A stretch of DNA of 64,000 nt, taken from positions 1,015,835 through 1,079,834 of the forward strand of contig VFFE01006594.1 of NCBI GenBank assembly GCA_008921705.1. Direction: 5' to 3'. The translations under genes were made by a program, and so were the position numbers. Under the pieces are notes generated by a model, which ran no database searches, had not been told where the DNA came from, and saw nothing but the letters and a program-made list of their open reading frames with translations. The stretch comes from Burhinus oedicnemus (Eukaryota; Chordata; Aves; Charadriiformes; Burhinidae). This document shows, piece by piece, positions 49,499 through 63,406 of this stretch (within the stretch, counting starts at the first letter, position 1; each line of letters starts with the position of its first letter).

Positions 49499-51100
49499 GG
49501 ATATATTTTTGTTATCCTGTGAAAAAAAAATTATTCACTGGGATGAAACTGCAATTGTTCAGAGGGTTGTGGTGGAAAATAAGAGAAAACAAGCACTATG
49601 TAGCTAAAGTTGGTAGTTAGAGCTTGGAAATATTGCTCTGGTCAAGTCCACGTTTTACCTTTTACAGGGTTCTCAGTTCTTGTCAGAGGAGGAAGGATAC
49701 ATATTTTGAATTACACTGGGAGGGTTTTGGTGGTTGAAGCCTGGTTTGGAAAAAGTACTTTTGATTTTCCTAGCGGGAAGAAGCTCCTGCAAATAGCATA
49801 CCACATGCATGGCATTACCTTTGTGTGCGACGTACCACAGCTGGGGGGATTCCTCGGAGAGCTTGTGTGCTTCTGTGCCTCCCTTCTGGTAGTAAGCAGG
49901 ATCTTTTTTACTTTTTAAATGCATCTCTGATTTGCTGCTTATTTCTTTCTCTCTTCCCTTTCGTGTGTATGTATACCAAGAGGTGGTGGCTCTTCAGGTT
50001 GGTTGGCTCTGAGCAGGCTGGGGTTCCAACAGCTGCAGGGTCTGATCTCTCTGGAATGAGTTACTTGGAGCGCACGTGAGAAATGGAGCCTGATCCTCCT
50101 GTAGCTTGCAGGGCTTGGCATGAAATAGCTCTTCTCCTGTGGGCCAAGTTTATCTCATTGCAACCACTTAACATTATCCCTGTCCTCTGGGCCACTCTAC
50201 TTCTGAAAGCGGTTATTTTCAAATCAACACTGGAGAATATTGATCACTGGAAGAGAAAAACTTGTCAGATTTTGAGGGCTCTGTCTAATCTGGAGGTGGC
50301 AGCAGCGGGCATGGACATTTCTCATCTGGAGGGGACAGAGGAGAAAACTGAAGAATTTTATTCTAAACCATATTCAGTATTAATTTATAGTTTAAAGAGT
50401 GGCTGGGGTGGGGACGTAATCTGCAGCTGACTGGTGGTGGGCATAAGGAAAAAACTGTTTGTAATGTAGGTGAAAGAGATGGTAGCAACAGAAGCTTCTG
50501 AAATACCGTCTGCTAAATAGCAATATTGGGTTCCAGGCACTCCACCAGTATAATTAATGTGTGAGTGGGCTGTGGGACTGCAGCTGGAGAATTTTCTTCT
50601 AAATATATTTATCATTGTAAATCAAAAAACAGGAGGGGAGGTTTTATTTTTTAATAAAAACTGTTGCACATCACCAGCTTTATGCAAATATTAGATAAGA
50701 AGCCCATCTTGCACACAATGAGATTTTAAAGCTGCTGGAATAAAACTATTGGAAAACATAAAGGCTGTTATTTAACTGCAAATCAACCCTGATTTTCCTG
50801 ACTAATTCTGCTTTTTGTTCCTTTGCTGCTTTATGATGCTTGTGCAATGTGGGGGAGGCCATCAGACAGCTGTGCTGACAAGTTCTGGTTAAACTGTCGT
50901 ACCCAGAGCTGCAGAGTGACCTTGGGCAACGCAGGAGCATGACACAATGGAAACACTTTTTTTTTTTTTTCAGATGCCTGTATTAGGCTCCTAGGTCACA
51001 GGTTTCTTTTACAGTCAAGACTTTTGGGCCCCTCTGAAAGCAGCGTGAATTCTCTATACCAGAGGCTGAGTCCAAGCAGAGATCTCGAAGTAAACCTGTA
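49499..51100. other. Intergenic, no gene recognised
   Basis: Short frames only, including a 102-codon one at 49610-49918 that matches nothing I know. A poly-T run lies near 50959. Confidence 0.6.
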
Positions 51101-51104
51101 CCTT

Positions 51105-51562
51105 GGGAGTACCACCACAAAGCTGGTGAAGGGTGTAGAGCACAAGTCTTATGAGGAACGGCTGAGGGAACTGGGCTTGTTTAGCCTGGAGAAAAGGAGT
51201 CTGAGGGGAGACGTTATCACTCTCTACAACTACCTGAAAGCAGGTTGTAGAGAGGTGGGGGTTGGTCTCTTCTGCCAAGGAACAAGTGATAGGACAAGAG
51301 GAAACGACCTCAAGTTGCGCCAGGGGAGGTTTAGATTGGATATTAGGAAAAGTTTCTTCATTGAAAGGGTTATCAAGCATTGGAACAGGCTGTCCAGGGA
51401 AGTGGTGGAGTTACCATCTCTGGAAGTATTTAGAAGACAGGTAGACATGGTGCTGAGGGACATGGTTTATGGTGGTTTTGGCAGTGTTAGGTTGATGGTT
51501 GGACTCGATGATCTTAAAGGTCTCTTCCAACCTAGGTGATTCTATGATTCTATGATTCTATT
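51105..51562 (+). mobile_element. CR1 3' fragment with intact tail and open C-terminal frame
   Basis: Begins near AAGCTGGTGAAGGGTGTAGA and ends with about 2.5 copies of the 8-bp CR1 tail unit (GATTCTATGATTCTATGATT, 51538-51561). An uninterrupted frame to 51539 covers the ORF2 C-terminus with [27 protein letters not shown] and DDLKGLFQP. It closely parallels the 3' half of the 16.2-17.3 kb element, so the two are likely the same subfamily. Young, severely 5'-truncated insertion. Confidence 0.95.
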
Positions 51563-54500
51563 TAAAATTATGCTTGTTCTGCAGGATTTTCCAGGTAAGT
51601 GGTAGAAACTTTATGCTGATCCCTAGCCATGGGCATGCAGGATTGGATTACTCCATCAAGAAAGAAATCCTGCTGCCTCTTGCACAGACAAGAGGGAGAT
51701 AGACTCTTTTTTTTACCCTTTGCTCCCTGGCTTTCACAGCAGTCATGGCAAAGGCAGGCCTTCGGCATTTTGCTGCCCAGCAGCTCCAGGGAAGGGTGAG
51801 GAAGAGGCATTTCCAATGGAGCAGGACGGGCTCATTTCCCCATGTTTCCTCATGCTGTGCTGATGCTCAACCCTATGGCACCATCTCAGCACTCAGGTAA
51901 CGCTCAGGCTGATGCTGAGCTGGTGAGAGCTGTTGTCTCTGGACTCATGTTGGACACTGAGGAGGGCTTTCACCGTGTGCTGGGACTGGAGGTAGTGAAA
52001 GGGAAGAGTCAGGGTCCGAAATACTGAAGAACAGAGGATGATGAGACAGTCAGCAATTGCTATGAATAATAGTTTGCCTGGTGGGAGGCTCACTTGAAGT
52101 GGGTCATGGTTGGATCCTGAATGCTTCTGGATATCTGGAATGACCTAAACCTGAGATTTAGAGGAAAACTGAAGATTTCCAAACCGTTTGAAACTCAGAG
52201 GAACTGCAGCTAACAGGCAAAATGCCTCCTGAACATTGATGCTTGCAAAGTTGTCCCTATCAAAGAAATGGTGCTTCATATACAAGCTTGCATTAAACTG
52301 TTATAAGTGCTTTGGCAGTATCTGAACCCTAGAAATTAATGGCTCGCCCATGAAGGGTCTCAGTTGTACAAATACTTTCCTTGTTTCTAACAAAGACTTT
52401 TGTGCGTGTCACTAAAGTCTCCCAGGGGCTAACTGCTTGAGCGTGAGACTCCTTCAGCAGCCGTGACAAGAGCTGAGATCTGCTGTTTGCAAATTCAGTC
52501 CTGTCTTATGGGAGCTGAACTGCTGGAGAAAGCTCTTTCCCATTAGTGTCTGAGGACACCTTGGACTCCGAATACTTAAAATTCAGCATGAAATGGGGCT
52601 GGTCTTGTTAAATGCTGGAAAATTGTTGCTGACAATTTGTTGTTTGTGACAATTTGTAAACAAAAAAGAGGTCATAGGGAGTAGGGGCCATGCCTGTGTT
52701 TTTAAAAGTAAATGTAAATATTAGGCTTAGAGAGAATCAAAATTGTGTTTCAATCTTTTTCTTCAGCCTGTTGGTGCCTACAATTTCATGAAGGCTTTCC
52801 CATTTAGGGTAATCATCTGCCGTGCCTTTGTACAAAGGCTTTTCAGGTCGTCATTGAACCTGTTCCCAGCACTGGTCAAGACTGAGAAAACACAAAGACC
52901 AGAGATAAGCAGAGGTCGGTGACTGACAGAAGGAAATCATGGCGAGGATGAGGGTGCTTAAACCCATCACCAGAAGTGAAAGCCCATGAGACCAGAAGTG
53001 CTAAGTACAGAGAAACCATGAGCAGGAGTCACACATTTGGACTCTGATAAGGATGCTCATAGAAAGAAAAATTACTTAGATGCCTGTGATAATTAGAGAA
53101 TGGTGAGACTTAGTTGCAGTTTGAGAGAGAAGACAGGCATCCAGCAAGCCATGCAGCCAAGCATGCTGTCACCTGTCTGTTGGTGGCTTGGTTACAGCCA
53201 GGAGAAGAAAAAGCAGTCGGGTGAAGGGAGACTTTCAGAGATTGTTTCAGTGTCAGGTCTGTGGCAGAGAGAATGTCTTTGGTGCACTGTAAGACCAAAC
53301 ACAGACATGTTGCTCAGTTGAACCTGGCAGAGATGCACATGATGTTTGTTGCCTTTTAGACAAGGTGGATTTAAGAACAAATTTGATTTGAAGGCAGAAT
53401 GAGGAATTTTCAGCTTGATGAGCAGTTAAATTTTATTTGTACTTTTTGTAACCTCTGGAAGGGCTGCTGTAAAATCTTGGGTGTCCGTTTTGAGGTTTTG
53501 GTATAAATCTGAAAAAATGAATAGCAAACAGGAGGGCAAAATGAAAATATATGAACCATTAGTTATATCTTTGGAAGAGAGCGCAGTCTCCTGGGTCTCA
53601 CTAGCAGGTTCACCTGCAGTACAAAGCTATTTGCACCAGGGCTGCTTAGCAGCTGAGCCCTCGGGACAGACCCAACAGACACCGCAGCAGTCCTGAAAAT
53701 AAAATGTGGAGAGTCTCTTCCACATTTTTGAGAATGATGGGCTGGTTTCATTGGTGTGACCCAGGTGTCTCCTACTGTTGCGCTGCAAGCCAGCCGTCCC
53801 ACACAGGTGAATAGCCAGAACCAAATGGCAGTCATCACTTGCACGTGGGCATTTTTAGTGGTTTTGTATTTTGCAGCAATTCACAGATATGTCTAACTAT
53901 TAACTAGAATTAATCCAATCTGCAGGTGGAATAGTTTTTCCAGTGAAGAGTGTAGTTTCATCAAAATGGCAATGTTTACCTGATACCTGCTGATTTTTAT
54001 GAGTCTCTAACTGGAAGACCTCTTTTCTTCCATTTAAGTGCCAAAGTGTTTCATTTAGACTTACGTCTGCAAAGAGATTATTGTAATCCCTTCAGTGTAA
54101 TACAATATTCTAACCTGAGTGACTGGAAAAGATGCAAATGAAAAGTGCCAGAGGAGCAGAGACAGAGTTTGTCCCATAAGAAATGCACATTTAAAGGAAA
54201 AGTTAAAATGTTGAAGTTTCTCATCAGATACACTACCAGCAATATTTTTGCTGATTAATAATTCATTTTTGAGGAGAATTTGTTATAAATACAGGGTACT
54301 TTGGCTGTGATGATGTTTGATCTTAAGATGCGATGTATTTATGGGCTTTATTATTAAGGATTTGGAGCAGCCATGAGCTTACATAGTCTGATCTCCTGGA
54401 CTTCTGGAATTTTTTTTTTTCGTTGTTATTCTCTTCTAAATCCTTTACTTTATTCACTTATTCACTTAAACTGACATGATGCATTGCTTGGGTGCTGGAA

Positions 54501-55480
54501 CTTGAATAGATTGAGATGGACTGTAACAGCAGATAAACCCTGGGCGCAGAGGAGGGAGACGTATGAATGATTGCAAGAGGTGGGAAAGGTGAAGTATTTG
54601 GAGGCTGGTGCTTTTCTAAGGCACGGAGGAGGAATATGGCACACGTCACAGAGCTTCTACCTCCACCTTCCTTTCCATAGCGTGGAGGGGATGGCTGGAG
54701 GGCCCCAGGCCTCCTTCCATGGGATGTGGTGCAGAAGTGCCGTTGCTGATGGCTGCCCTCCTGCAGGCAGCTGCTATCAGAGGCCACGCAGCGTTCCTCT
54801 GGTCCGCAGGGAAGCAGTCACGGGCTGGGTGCTCGGGACCTGATGTGCCAAAGGGGCAATGTTCAGCAATCAGCCTTGAGCAATTAGTTTTGAAGAGATG
54901 CTGTCATTTTGTAAGGACGCCAGGCTCTGGATGGGTTTAGGATGTGGATTTATTTATTCAAAATAATTCGCTTACTGGCAAGCAAGATAATCCCCTTTCT
55001 GGGTGCTGCTGCAGGCACCGACTGCAGTGCCACCACTCAGAGCCAAGGCAAACGCAGCCCCTTCTTCAGGGGGACACCGAAATGCTGCCATCCTGTTTGC
55101 AGACACACGTGAGTGTGTGTGTAGAGCCGTCTCATGGGGAGATGTGGTCCTGTGCTGTCCCACCACACCACGGGCAGGGGTGCACGTGGGATGAACCTAT
55201 CCCTTTTTGTGTCCCAGGTAGACAGGGCGGGGAGGAGAGCTGTCTACTTTCCCACCTGTATGTATTTTCATGTAACCTCCTTCTTTCTGCTCACATTTTT
55301 TACACCTTGACTTTGCATTCTCTGTCTTCACTCTGAAATTCAGTTCTTTCAGCTTGCACGGAGGGCAGGAATGAATAACCTGTGGAAGGAGTGACCGATT
55401 TCATGGCTAAGGCAGCTGAATGCATTGTTCAGTATATTCATGACAGACTGAAAAGGGGAATGAATAATAATGGCGCTAAA
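51563..55480. other. Intergenic, no gene recognised
   Basis: Unique-looking sequence with several GC-richer patches (54.6-55.2 kb) but no recognisable exon or repeat. Confidence 0.55.
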
Positions 55481-55484
55481 CTTT

Positions 55485-55840
55485 CAGGCCAGTAAAAAAT
55501 GAGACCAAATGTGAAGGATTCCAGAAGGATCTTTCAAGGCATAGTGACTGGGCAGAAAAACATGAGATTCAATATGGGTAAATGTAGAGGGATGTATGTG
55601 GTGAAAACCAATCCTAACTTCACGCATAAAATGATTGGCTCAAAGCTGACCGTTACCAGTCGGGAGTAACGTACCTGTGCTATGATAGCCTGTGTTATGA
55701 AGACATTGGCTCAGTTGCTCAACGGTGATCAAAAAAAACAAATTGGGGTGCCCTGGAATTAGTAGGAAGAGGATGGAGCAGCAAATTCTGGGATTCCTGA
55801 GCCATCTCAGACAATCAAGATAGCAACCAACCTGGGGTAT
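55485..55840 (+). mobile_element. Very old CR1-like LINE remnant
   Basis: With frame changes, the plus strand reads like the post-catalytic part of a CR1-like RT: GFQKDLSRHSDWAEKHEIQYG, then VVKTNPNFTHKMIGSKLT and later LAQLLNG. Multiple stops and shifts. No 3' tail is found. Recognition rests on weak translated similarity, so another LINE clade is possible. Confidence 0.5.
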
Positions 55841-58820
55841 GGGAAACTATAGTCAAATGTGTCATGTGAGCATTTAAATAAAGGTAAACGTGTTATTCAT
55901 ATGGGTATGTCTATATTGGAGCACATGCAGAACAAATGCATACCCAAAACCCGTCAGAAGTTTATCTGTAAGCATCACCGCTAGTGTTGCGTACAGCAGA
56001 AAATTCACAATGATGCAGCGTAAGTTTTTACTGGCACAAGTTCGAGACTGAGCACGTTATTCACAGGAAGCAAAGCTACCGCTGAATTATTCAGGGCTTG
56101 CTGAACAAGTGTTGAAAACCCAATTCCACCAAATCACCACACTTACTTTATATTTTTTCATATACCACAGCCGGCAAAACCAGGACTCTCTAGTGTTGCA
56201 GCTCTTTCTCTACAGGCTTGGTAGGGGAAAACACATATTTGATGCATAAAAATATGTATATAATGAGACATCAATGGCTTTTCTTGATAAATAACTGCAT
56301 GATAGTGTATTGCAGCTTGTTTCCCCATTCTCATCACCTCAGGAGAAGGTGTCTGGAAATCATGTGGCAGGTGCTGGTGGCTGAGATGGCAGCTCTGGCT
56401 GCTGTGTGTGTTTATGGAGGGGAAACTGTCTCAATCCTCTCCTCCTGAGAAGACTAGGACACCAAGACCATCTCCCTGCTCACACACCCGGTGCTCCTTG
56501 TTCTTTGCGTCCTGGGCAAAGAGTGAGCTCAGCGGGTGCTGCAAGCAGACGGGGACGTTGCTGCGGAGCATCGCCGGCAGCCGGTGACTTGAAGAGCAGT
56601 GGCTGCTTGCAGGCACCATGGTTCTGGTCTGCATGAACAGACGGGCAGTGAGGAGGGGATAGCGCGTGTGGTTTGTGCATCACCGCTAACCATCCTCCGG
56701 AGACTGGGAATTCCTGACAGTGGCACAAGTTTTGCTGGAGGTATAATTTATCTAGCAGTAAGAAGCTTTCATTCCCAGAGATTGTAAGATACATCTGATA
56801 TTTGTTAAAGACTGAAAATTACTTACCCTGCAAATGAGATTTATGGAATTTTAAAGACAAACTCCATGCCTTGGGGGAAAAAAAGAAATATTTTACATGT
56901 TATTTTCAACGTTACTGAATTTTTGAAGCTTGCCTTAGAAAGTGGGCCACATCTTCATTTGGCATAAATACTGTGCAATTAATGTAAAGTATATACTGGC
57001 TTTTTGCCAGGTGAACATCTGACTTCATATGTAATTTCCTAAAATCCATTGTAAAGGGTTTTTCTTGTTTCTCCCTATGTAGTTGCAAGGATTTTCTTGT
57101 AAAGGGAGATGATAATTAGCTGATTATGCACACAGCATTGACTAAAGGACAAAATAAATCATGAGAACAGGTTAAAATGTCTGTCTGCTTTCTCAGAAGC
57201 CTTGGCATGTTCTCAAACTGCATAAATACACAACTTTGGGCCAGGCTTGTCGCTCTTTGAACTGGTGGTTGATTTAAAAGGTAACCCCTTCCCTAAAGTT
57301 TAGTGGTGTTGGTGTACAAGCTGTTGCTCTTGGAAACAGAGCTAGTGGGAATAGTGCTGGTGAGGTTGTCAGAGATAAGTGGTATCTTTAGAAAAATCAC
57401 TGCTGGGTGAGAAAATATAATTTGCTGAACAAGACAAAACATTGCATGTTAATAATTCATTTGAACATAAAAAAAATGCCCTGTTGTTGCTTATCCTTTT
57501 TTCCTTTCCTTGTGACACAGTGATACCACTGCAGACCTCTACATTGACCAGTTGTGTTTCCCAGGGTGAAGCCCTCCCTGAGGTTCATGGGTGCCATCTG
57601 GGGCTCACTGAAAAAAGCCACAGCAAAAATCTGATTAAATTTTGTTGATTGGGGATTTCATTCAAGACCTTTCCAGACCTGCAATGTCAGGAAAGTTCCT
57701 AATTGGTGACGGGCATCACACAGGAAAACTCCTGCGCTTGCAGAAGCCGTTGGAGGTTTCTGTAGCGTGTACAGCGCGGCTGCGTCCAGCACTGCTAACT
57801 GGCCTTTCTCACACTGATAACGTGCTGCAGTTCTCTCTGGCATGGTCTAAATAAACAGTGCTAAATCTATACTTTTTAAATGAATTTCAAATGACTCTGC
57901 CAACAGCTGTCATTCAAGACTCCTCAGCACATTGCTCAGGTCCACTTGACAGCTCTTACACATCCACCTAAAGCAAAAATCTCCTTGCTCAGTTCTGCAG
58001 TAGCCTCTGGCCCAGCAGGACCTCAGCCATTTTGGAAAGACAGTTCCAAAAAACCCTGTTGTTTTATTTTCTCCCTGGTGAAGGTGAACTTAAATGCATT
58101 GATTCAAAACTTCTACTCTGAGCTTAGGTAAGTGCATTACACCCTAAACCCATCCCAAATAGCCAAACTTCTTTTCTGCATTTCATTTTAAGTTTCCCTG
58201 GCCAGCTCTGTCGTGTGGGCCATAAACTGGTTGTTACATAACAAAGCGAAAGCTGGTTTTATGCCTGTAGGCTAAACACAGGTTAACCACATCTCACAAA
58301 TTACATTTTCAAGCTAAACATGCATATAGCTAATCCATTCTGGCTTTTGTGTGGTTACCCATACAGATAAGAATTCTTATTAAATAGTTTGATTTATCTC
58401 TCTTTCCAACCCCTTTCAGATTAAATAATAGGGTTTTTTTCCATTATGGCTTATTATTATGCCATTAAAAATTATGAGCAGACATTAGATTTAATCACTT
58501 CAGTGTTGCAAAGGCAAAGTTTGATTGATGGATTCCTGGGAGATCTTCATCTGTCTTTACACAACATACTGTCATGACACATTTTTATTAGGCAGGAAGC
58601 AGTGATTTGGAGAAAAAAAACAAACCCTCTTTTAGTTCTTAGCTTCAGCTTGAATGTGTGTGTCTGAGTCTGGATCTGCAGCATTTTACTTGTCAGTTAA
58701 GTCTCTTTTTTTTTTTTTTGTCTGGGCAAACAGTTTAAACGCATGAGATATTTATTTATGCAGTTCATTTTCATGTGCTGAAACCACCGCAGCGCACATC
58801 CTTTTTTATTTGGATTTATT
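55841..58820. other. Intergenic, no gene recognised
   Basis: Short unrecognised frames. A poly-T run lies near 58708. Nothing else stands out. Confidence 0.55.
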
Positions 58821-58822
58821 TT

Positions 58823-60170
58823 ATAGAATTGTAGAATGGTTTGCGTTGGAAGGAACCTTAAAGATCATCTAGTTCCAACCCCTGCTGCAACTGCCAGTGA
58901 CATCTTCCGCTAGACCAGGTTCCTCAAAGCCCCATCCAACCTGACCTTGAACACCTCCAGGGACAGGGCATCCACAACTGCCCTGGGCAACCTGTGCCGG
59001 TGTCTCACCACCCTCAGAGTAAAGAATTTCTTCCTAATATCTAATCTAAATCTACCCTCTTTCAGTTTAAAACTATTACCCCTCATCATATCACTACACT
59101 CCCTGATAAAAAGTCCCTCCTCGTCTTTCCTGTAGGTCCCCTTTAGGTACTGGAAGGGGCTATAAGATCTCCCTGGAGCCTTCTCTTTTCCAGGCTGAAC
59201 AGCCCCAGCTCTCTCAGCCTGTCTTCGTAGGAGAGGTGCTTCAGCCCTCTGATCACCTTTGTGGCCCTCCTCTGGACTAGTTCAAACAGGTCCATGTCCT
59301 TCTTATGCTGGGGGGCCCCAGAGCTAAATGCAGTACTCCAGGTGGGGTCTCATGAGAGTGGAGTAGGGGGGCAGAATCACCTCCCTCGACCTGCTGGCCA
59401 GGCTTCTTTTGATGCAGCCCAGGATACAGTTGGCTTTCTGGGCTGCAAGCGCACGTTGCCAGCTTGTGTTGAGCTTCTCATCCACCAACACTCCCAAGTC
59501 CTTCTCCTCAGGGCTGCTCTCAATCTATTCTCTGTCCAGCCTGTATTTGTTCATGGGATTGCCCTGACCCATTTGCAGGACCTTGCACTTCGCCTTGTTG
59601 AACTTCATGAGGCTGGCATGCACCCACCTCTCAAGGTCCCTCTGGATAGCATCCCTTCCCTCCAGCGTGTCGACCGCACCACACAGCTTGGTGTTGCCAG
59701 CAAACTTGCTGAGGATGCACTCAATCCTGCTGTCGATGTTGCCAACAAAGATGTTGAACAGCACCAGTCCCAGTACTGACCCCTGAGGAACGGCACTCAT
59801 CACTGGTCTGCACTTGGACATCAAGCCATTGATTGCAACTCTTTGAGTGTAACCGTCCAGCCAAGTCCTTATCCACTGAGTGGTCCATCCATCAAATCCA
59901 TGTTTCTCCAATTTAGAGACCAGGATGTCATGCAGAACAGTGTCAAATGCTTCACGCAAGTCCAGCTAGATGATGTCAGGTGCTCTTCCCTTACCCACCA
60001 GTGCTGTAACCCTGTCATAGAATGCCACCAAATTTGTCAGACACGATTTGCCCTTAGCAAAGCCATGTTGGCTGTCACCGGTCACCTCCTTATTTTCCAT
60101 GTGCCTTAGCGTAGTTTCCAGGAGGATCTGCTCCATGATCTTGCTGGGCACAATGGGAAAATTGACACAG
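58823..60170 (-). mobile_element. CR1 retrotransposon, RT part, inactivated
   Basis: 3' end near 58823 (TTATAGAATTGTAGAATGG on plus). The element reads from about 60170 with [40 protein letters not shown], a stop, then [26 protein letters not shown] and a catalytic box altered to FAGN (normally FADD). Further broken frames lead to the C-terminus near 58947. Endonuclease and ORF1 are absent. Confidence 0.94.
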
Positions 60171-62720
60171 GCTAATCCTAACCCACCTCCCAGCCCTGCT
60201 GCAGTGCTCTCCTCCAAGAACTCTGCGAGGGCTACAGGATCCTCTGGCTGTTCTTGTCAACAGCAGTGGGCTGAGGGGAGAGAGACTGTGACATAAAGTG
60301 CTGGTGAGAGCATTCCTTGCCATTTAAATGGAGTCATGAGGTTAACATCCTTTGAGGACTTCCTTATTTTCTTCTGCTCTTTCAGAGGTTCGCTGTTCTG
60401 GCCTTTTCACCTGGGTTTTGAAGTAGGATATCTTGTGTAGACACTCAGTAGACTTTGGTGTCATCTTACGGAAATTAAGCTCTTCATGTAAAATGTATAA
60501 AAACCTAAAGCACTGGCTTTTAGTGCCTGAAATGATTTCTTCTGCTGCTGAGAGCTTCTGAACAGACCCTGTGACAGTGTCATGAGTGGAAGGTATTTTT
60601 ATGGAAAGGGTCGTCCTGAAAGGTCACATTTGGTTTGGTTTAGCCTTGTGCTTTTGGTAGTTCAGCCTGCATAACTTCTATAAGTAGGAATCATCCTGCT
60701 TGTGGGTGATCTAATTTACTGATTTTATGCTTGATCTACATCTTGATTTCCTTAAAACTCACTTTTTTATGCTATAGACTTAAATAAAAGTAATCAGGTT
60801 GGTTGAGGCTAACTATAGAGTCAGAATCTCTTTTGGGTATGAATCATCATTAAATCAGTAGTAATCACAGCAAAGTAATACTCCCTATAATTTAAAACCT
60901 GAGAACACTCTTCAGTTACAATTTCCACTATTTTACACTGGAAACCACACTGACTTTTTAAATCTGTCAAACAGAAAACTACAGGGCAGATAGAGGCAGG
61001 CAAAGCAATAAATGCCTGAACCAATACACCTTTGATCAATGGTTTGTGCTTTTTCAAGGAAGATGTTCTGTTAAGCTTTATCGAGCTTATTTTGTTGTTA
61101 CTAAAAATGTTTGCTTTTTTTCTAGCCTTCTGTCATTACTTTTTTAAAAATAAGGGTGGGATTAGACTTGTGGTGTCTACCCACATCAGTCCCCCCCGTA
61201 TTCAGTGGAGGGAGGTAGATCTCCCTGGGGGTGAGCTATTGCACCCACCTGAGTGCCTGCTATAGGATGGGCAGCGTCTGCTTTTGGAGGAGCCCATTTT
61301 CCCCTTCTGACAAGAGGACCCCAGACCACTGCTGGACTTGTGCTTGTCTTTTGGAACAGGCAAAGTTCAGCGAGCTAAATCCTGCCTGTAGGCAAATCTA
61401 GGTATCAAAGCAACACAAAATTTCATTTAGCATCACGTATAAAAGCTTTTCCCTAATACCCGCTGCAACTAAATTCAGTTATCGTTTCAACTCTATTAAA
61501 TTTAAGAAAAATGCAGAAGTTTAGTTTCTCTCTTTCAGATATGTAGCTGGTATAAATATTTTATTGACATGAGTTATATGGGTCCCCCTAAAGGAACGTG
61601 TCCATTTTATTTCGTCAAACTTTCACGGGAAAATGGGTTGACTTTAAAACCCCTTGTGATTACTTTCTCTTGTATCTTTTTGCTGTAAAGTTAGTTTTCT
61701 TAGTAGCATAAGTCCATCTGCTCAGATTGGAAAACACATAGAAGTGAATCCTTCTAGGAGCTCTAAAAATATTAAAACTAATACTTAACTTTCTAATGAT
61801 CTGCTTTAGTATCTGGTATCTTGTGACTTACTAGGCATGGATGTAAAACCTATATCCCTCTGCACAAATCAGAAACGCTTACCCTGGGTGGAGGATGCAG
61901 CCTTTGCCTTTCAGTGAACATGAGCTGCCAGATCGCAGTGGGTTGCTTAGTTCAGCATCAGGAACCACCACGAGCACAACTGGGACAGGTGGAGGAGACT
62001 AATTAATGTAATCTTTGTGACTCACCTGGTTGCTCACTTGGTGAAAGATAATCATTCAGCCATATTAACTTGATTGCTACAACTCACGCCTGTAACCTAA
62101 ACATGTCTGTGGTTCTTCAGCCTCTAGTCGGTGCTGGGGCAGTGAAGGGATGTCTGAAGAGCCACAGCTGCCCTGGACATGATGCAATGAGGTGGCCCAG
62201 GGTACAAGACAGACATGAACATGCATCTGGTGCCTCTGCTATTGTCCCTGCCAGAAGAGCTCTTCCTCTCTTGCCTCGTGCAGAGCACCAACACTGTAAT
62301 GCCGGCGGTGAAGCACCACGAAGCAGGAAGAGGTTTAGGAAGCAGCTGAGGTGAAGTGTGTGTGTAAGTACAGGTGAGTTCTTGTCCCTGGGCAAATGGA
62401 CTGCAGTTAGTGACAGTCCAGGTTCTTTCATAAACAAAAACATTTTTATCTGAGAATGAAGTGACAAAAAACATGCTAAAGTGACTGTAGAAATCTCACG
62501 CTGGTGTATATCACCGGAAAGTTATTTTCATCACACATCCTGAAACAGGCTGCGGTAGGAGCGGTAAGAGAGGGAAGCCAGTAGTTTGCTGCAGGAGTAG
62601 CAGGTACCAGCAGCTTTTAGCATCCCAAATGCCTGTCAAGTATTTTGACATGCTGAGGTGGAAGTCAGTAGGAAGGAGCTGGAAAAATGAATAGAGAAAT
62701 GGGTTTCTGATGGGGCAATC
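60171..62720. other. Intergenic, no gene recognised
   Basis: No recognisable exon or mobile element. Confidence 0.55.
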
Positions 62721-62724
62721 AACA

Positions 62725-62959
62725 AGAGTCATGGGGCAACCTTTCATCTTGATATAAGAAAGAGATTTTTTACAGTGAGAACAATCAATCCCTGGAACAA
62801 CCTCCCCAGGGATGTGGTAGAGTCCCCATCCCTGGAGGTTTTCAAGATATGATTGGACAGGTTGCTAGATAAACTCATCTAGGATCTCTTTTCCATGAAA
62901 TGTTGCACCAGATGACTTTTTCGGGTCCCTTCCAACCGGGGCTGGTCTATGATTCTGTG
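62725..62959 (+). mobile_element. CR1 3'-end fragment
   Basis: Plus-orientation CR1 end: CAACCTTTCATCTTGATATA, CAATCCCTGGAACAACCTCC, GATGTGGTAGAGTCCCCATC and TGACTTTTTCGGGTCCCTTC, ending CTATGATTCTGTGA at 62960. Its frame has stops. It represents a different, older subfamily from the 51.1-kb copy. Confidence 0.9.
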
Positions 62960-63405
62960 AACTAATAGCCTTAGGTGACATGGGCCTGGATGTGGGTATG
63001 TGAGAGCCCTGAATTTGCTTTTGGGATCTATCTGCGTATTATGCTGATAAAACTTTTCCGCAGAATTTGCACTGCATTTTCTTAGGGCACAGTTGCTGCT
63101 GAAAGACACCAGCAAGAGAAATTCTGCCTGCAACCTCTGATTCCCCATACCAGGATGTGCCAGAGCAACTCCACTTGGGCAGTACAAGGGAAGTCAAGGA
63201 CCAAATACATTGCTGTCGCTCCTGTGCAAGAGTAATTTCAGTATTATTTGATAGAAGGCCAAGTACCACAAATCTTATCTGCTTCCGTCATTTTGCACGC
63301 TAGGGCCAGACAATTCAATTTTCCTTCAGTTACTTCACAACACCAGGTTAACATATAATTCATGACATCAGAAGCTTTTTTTCACTCTGAAGCCTCATAC
63401 ATCAG
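62960..63405. other. Intergenic, no gene recognised
   Basis: Unique-looking sequence between a CR1 end and a putative LTR. Confidence 0.5.
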
Positions 63406-63406
63406 T

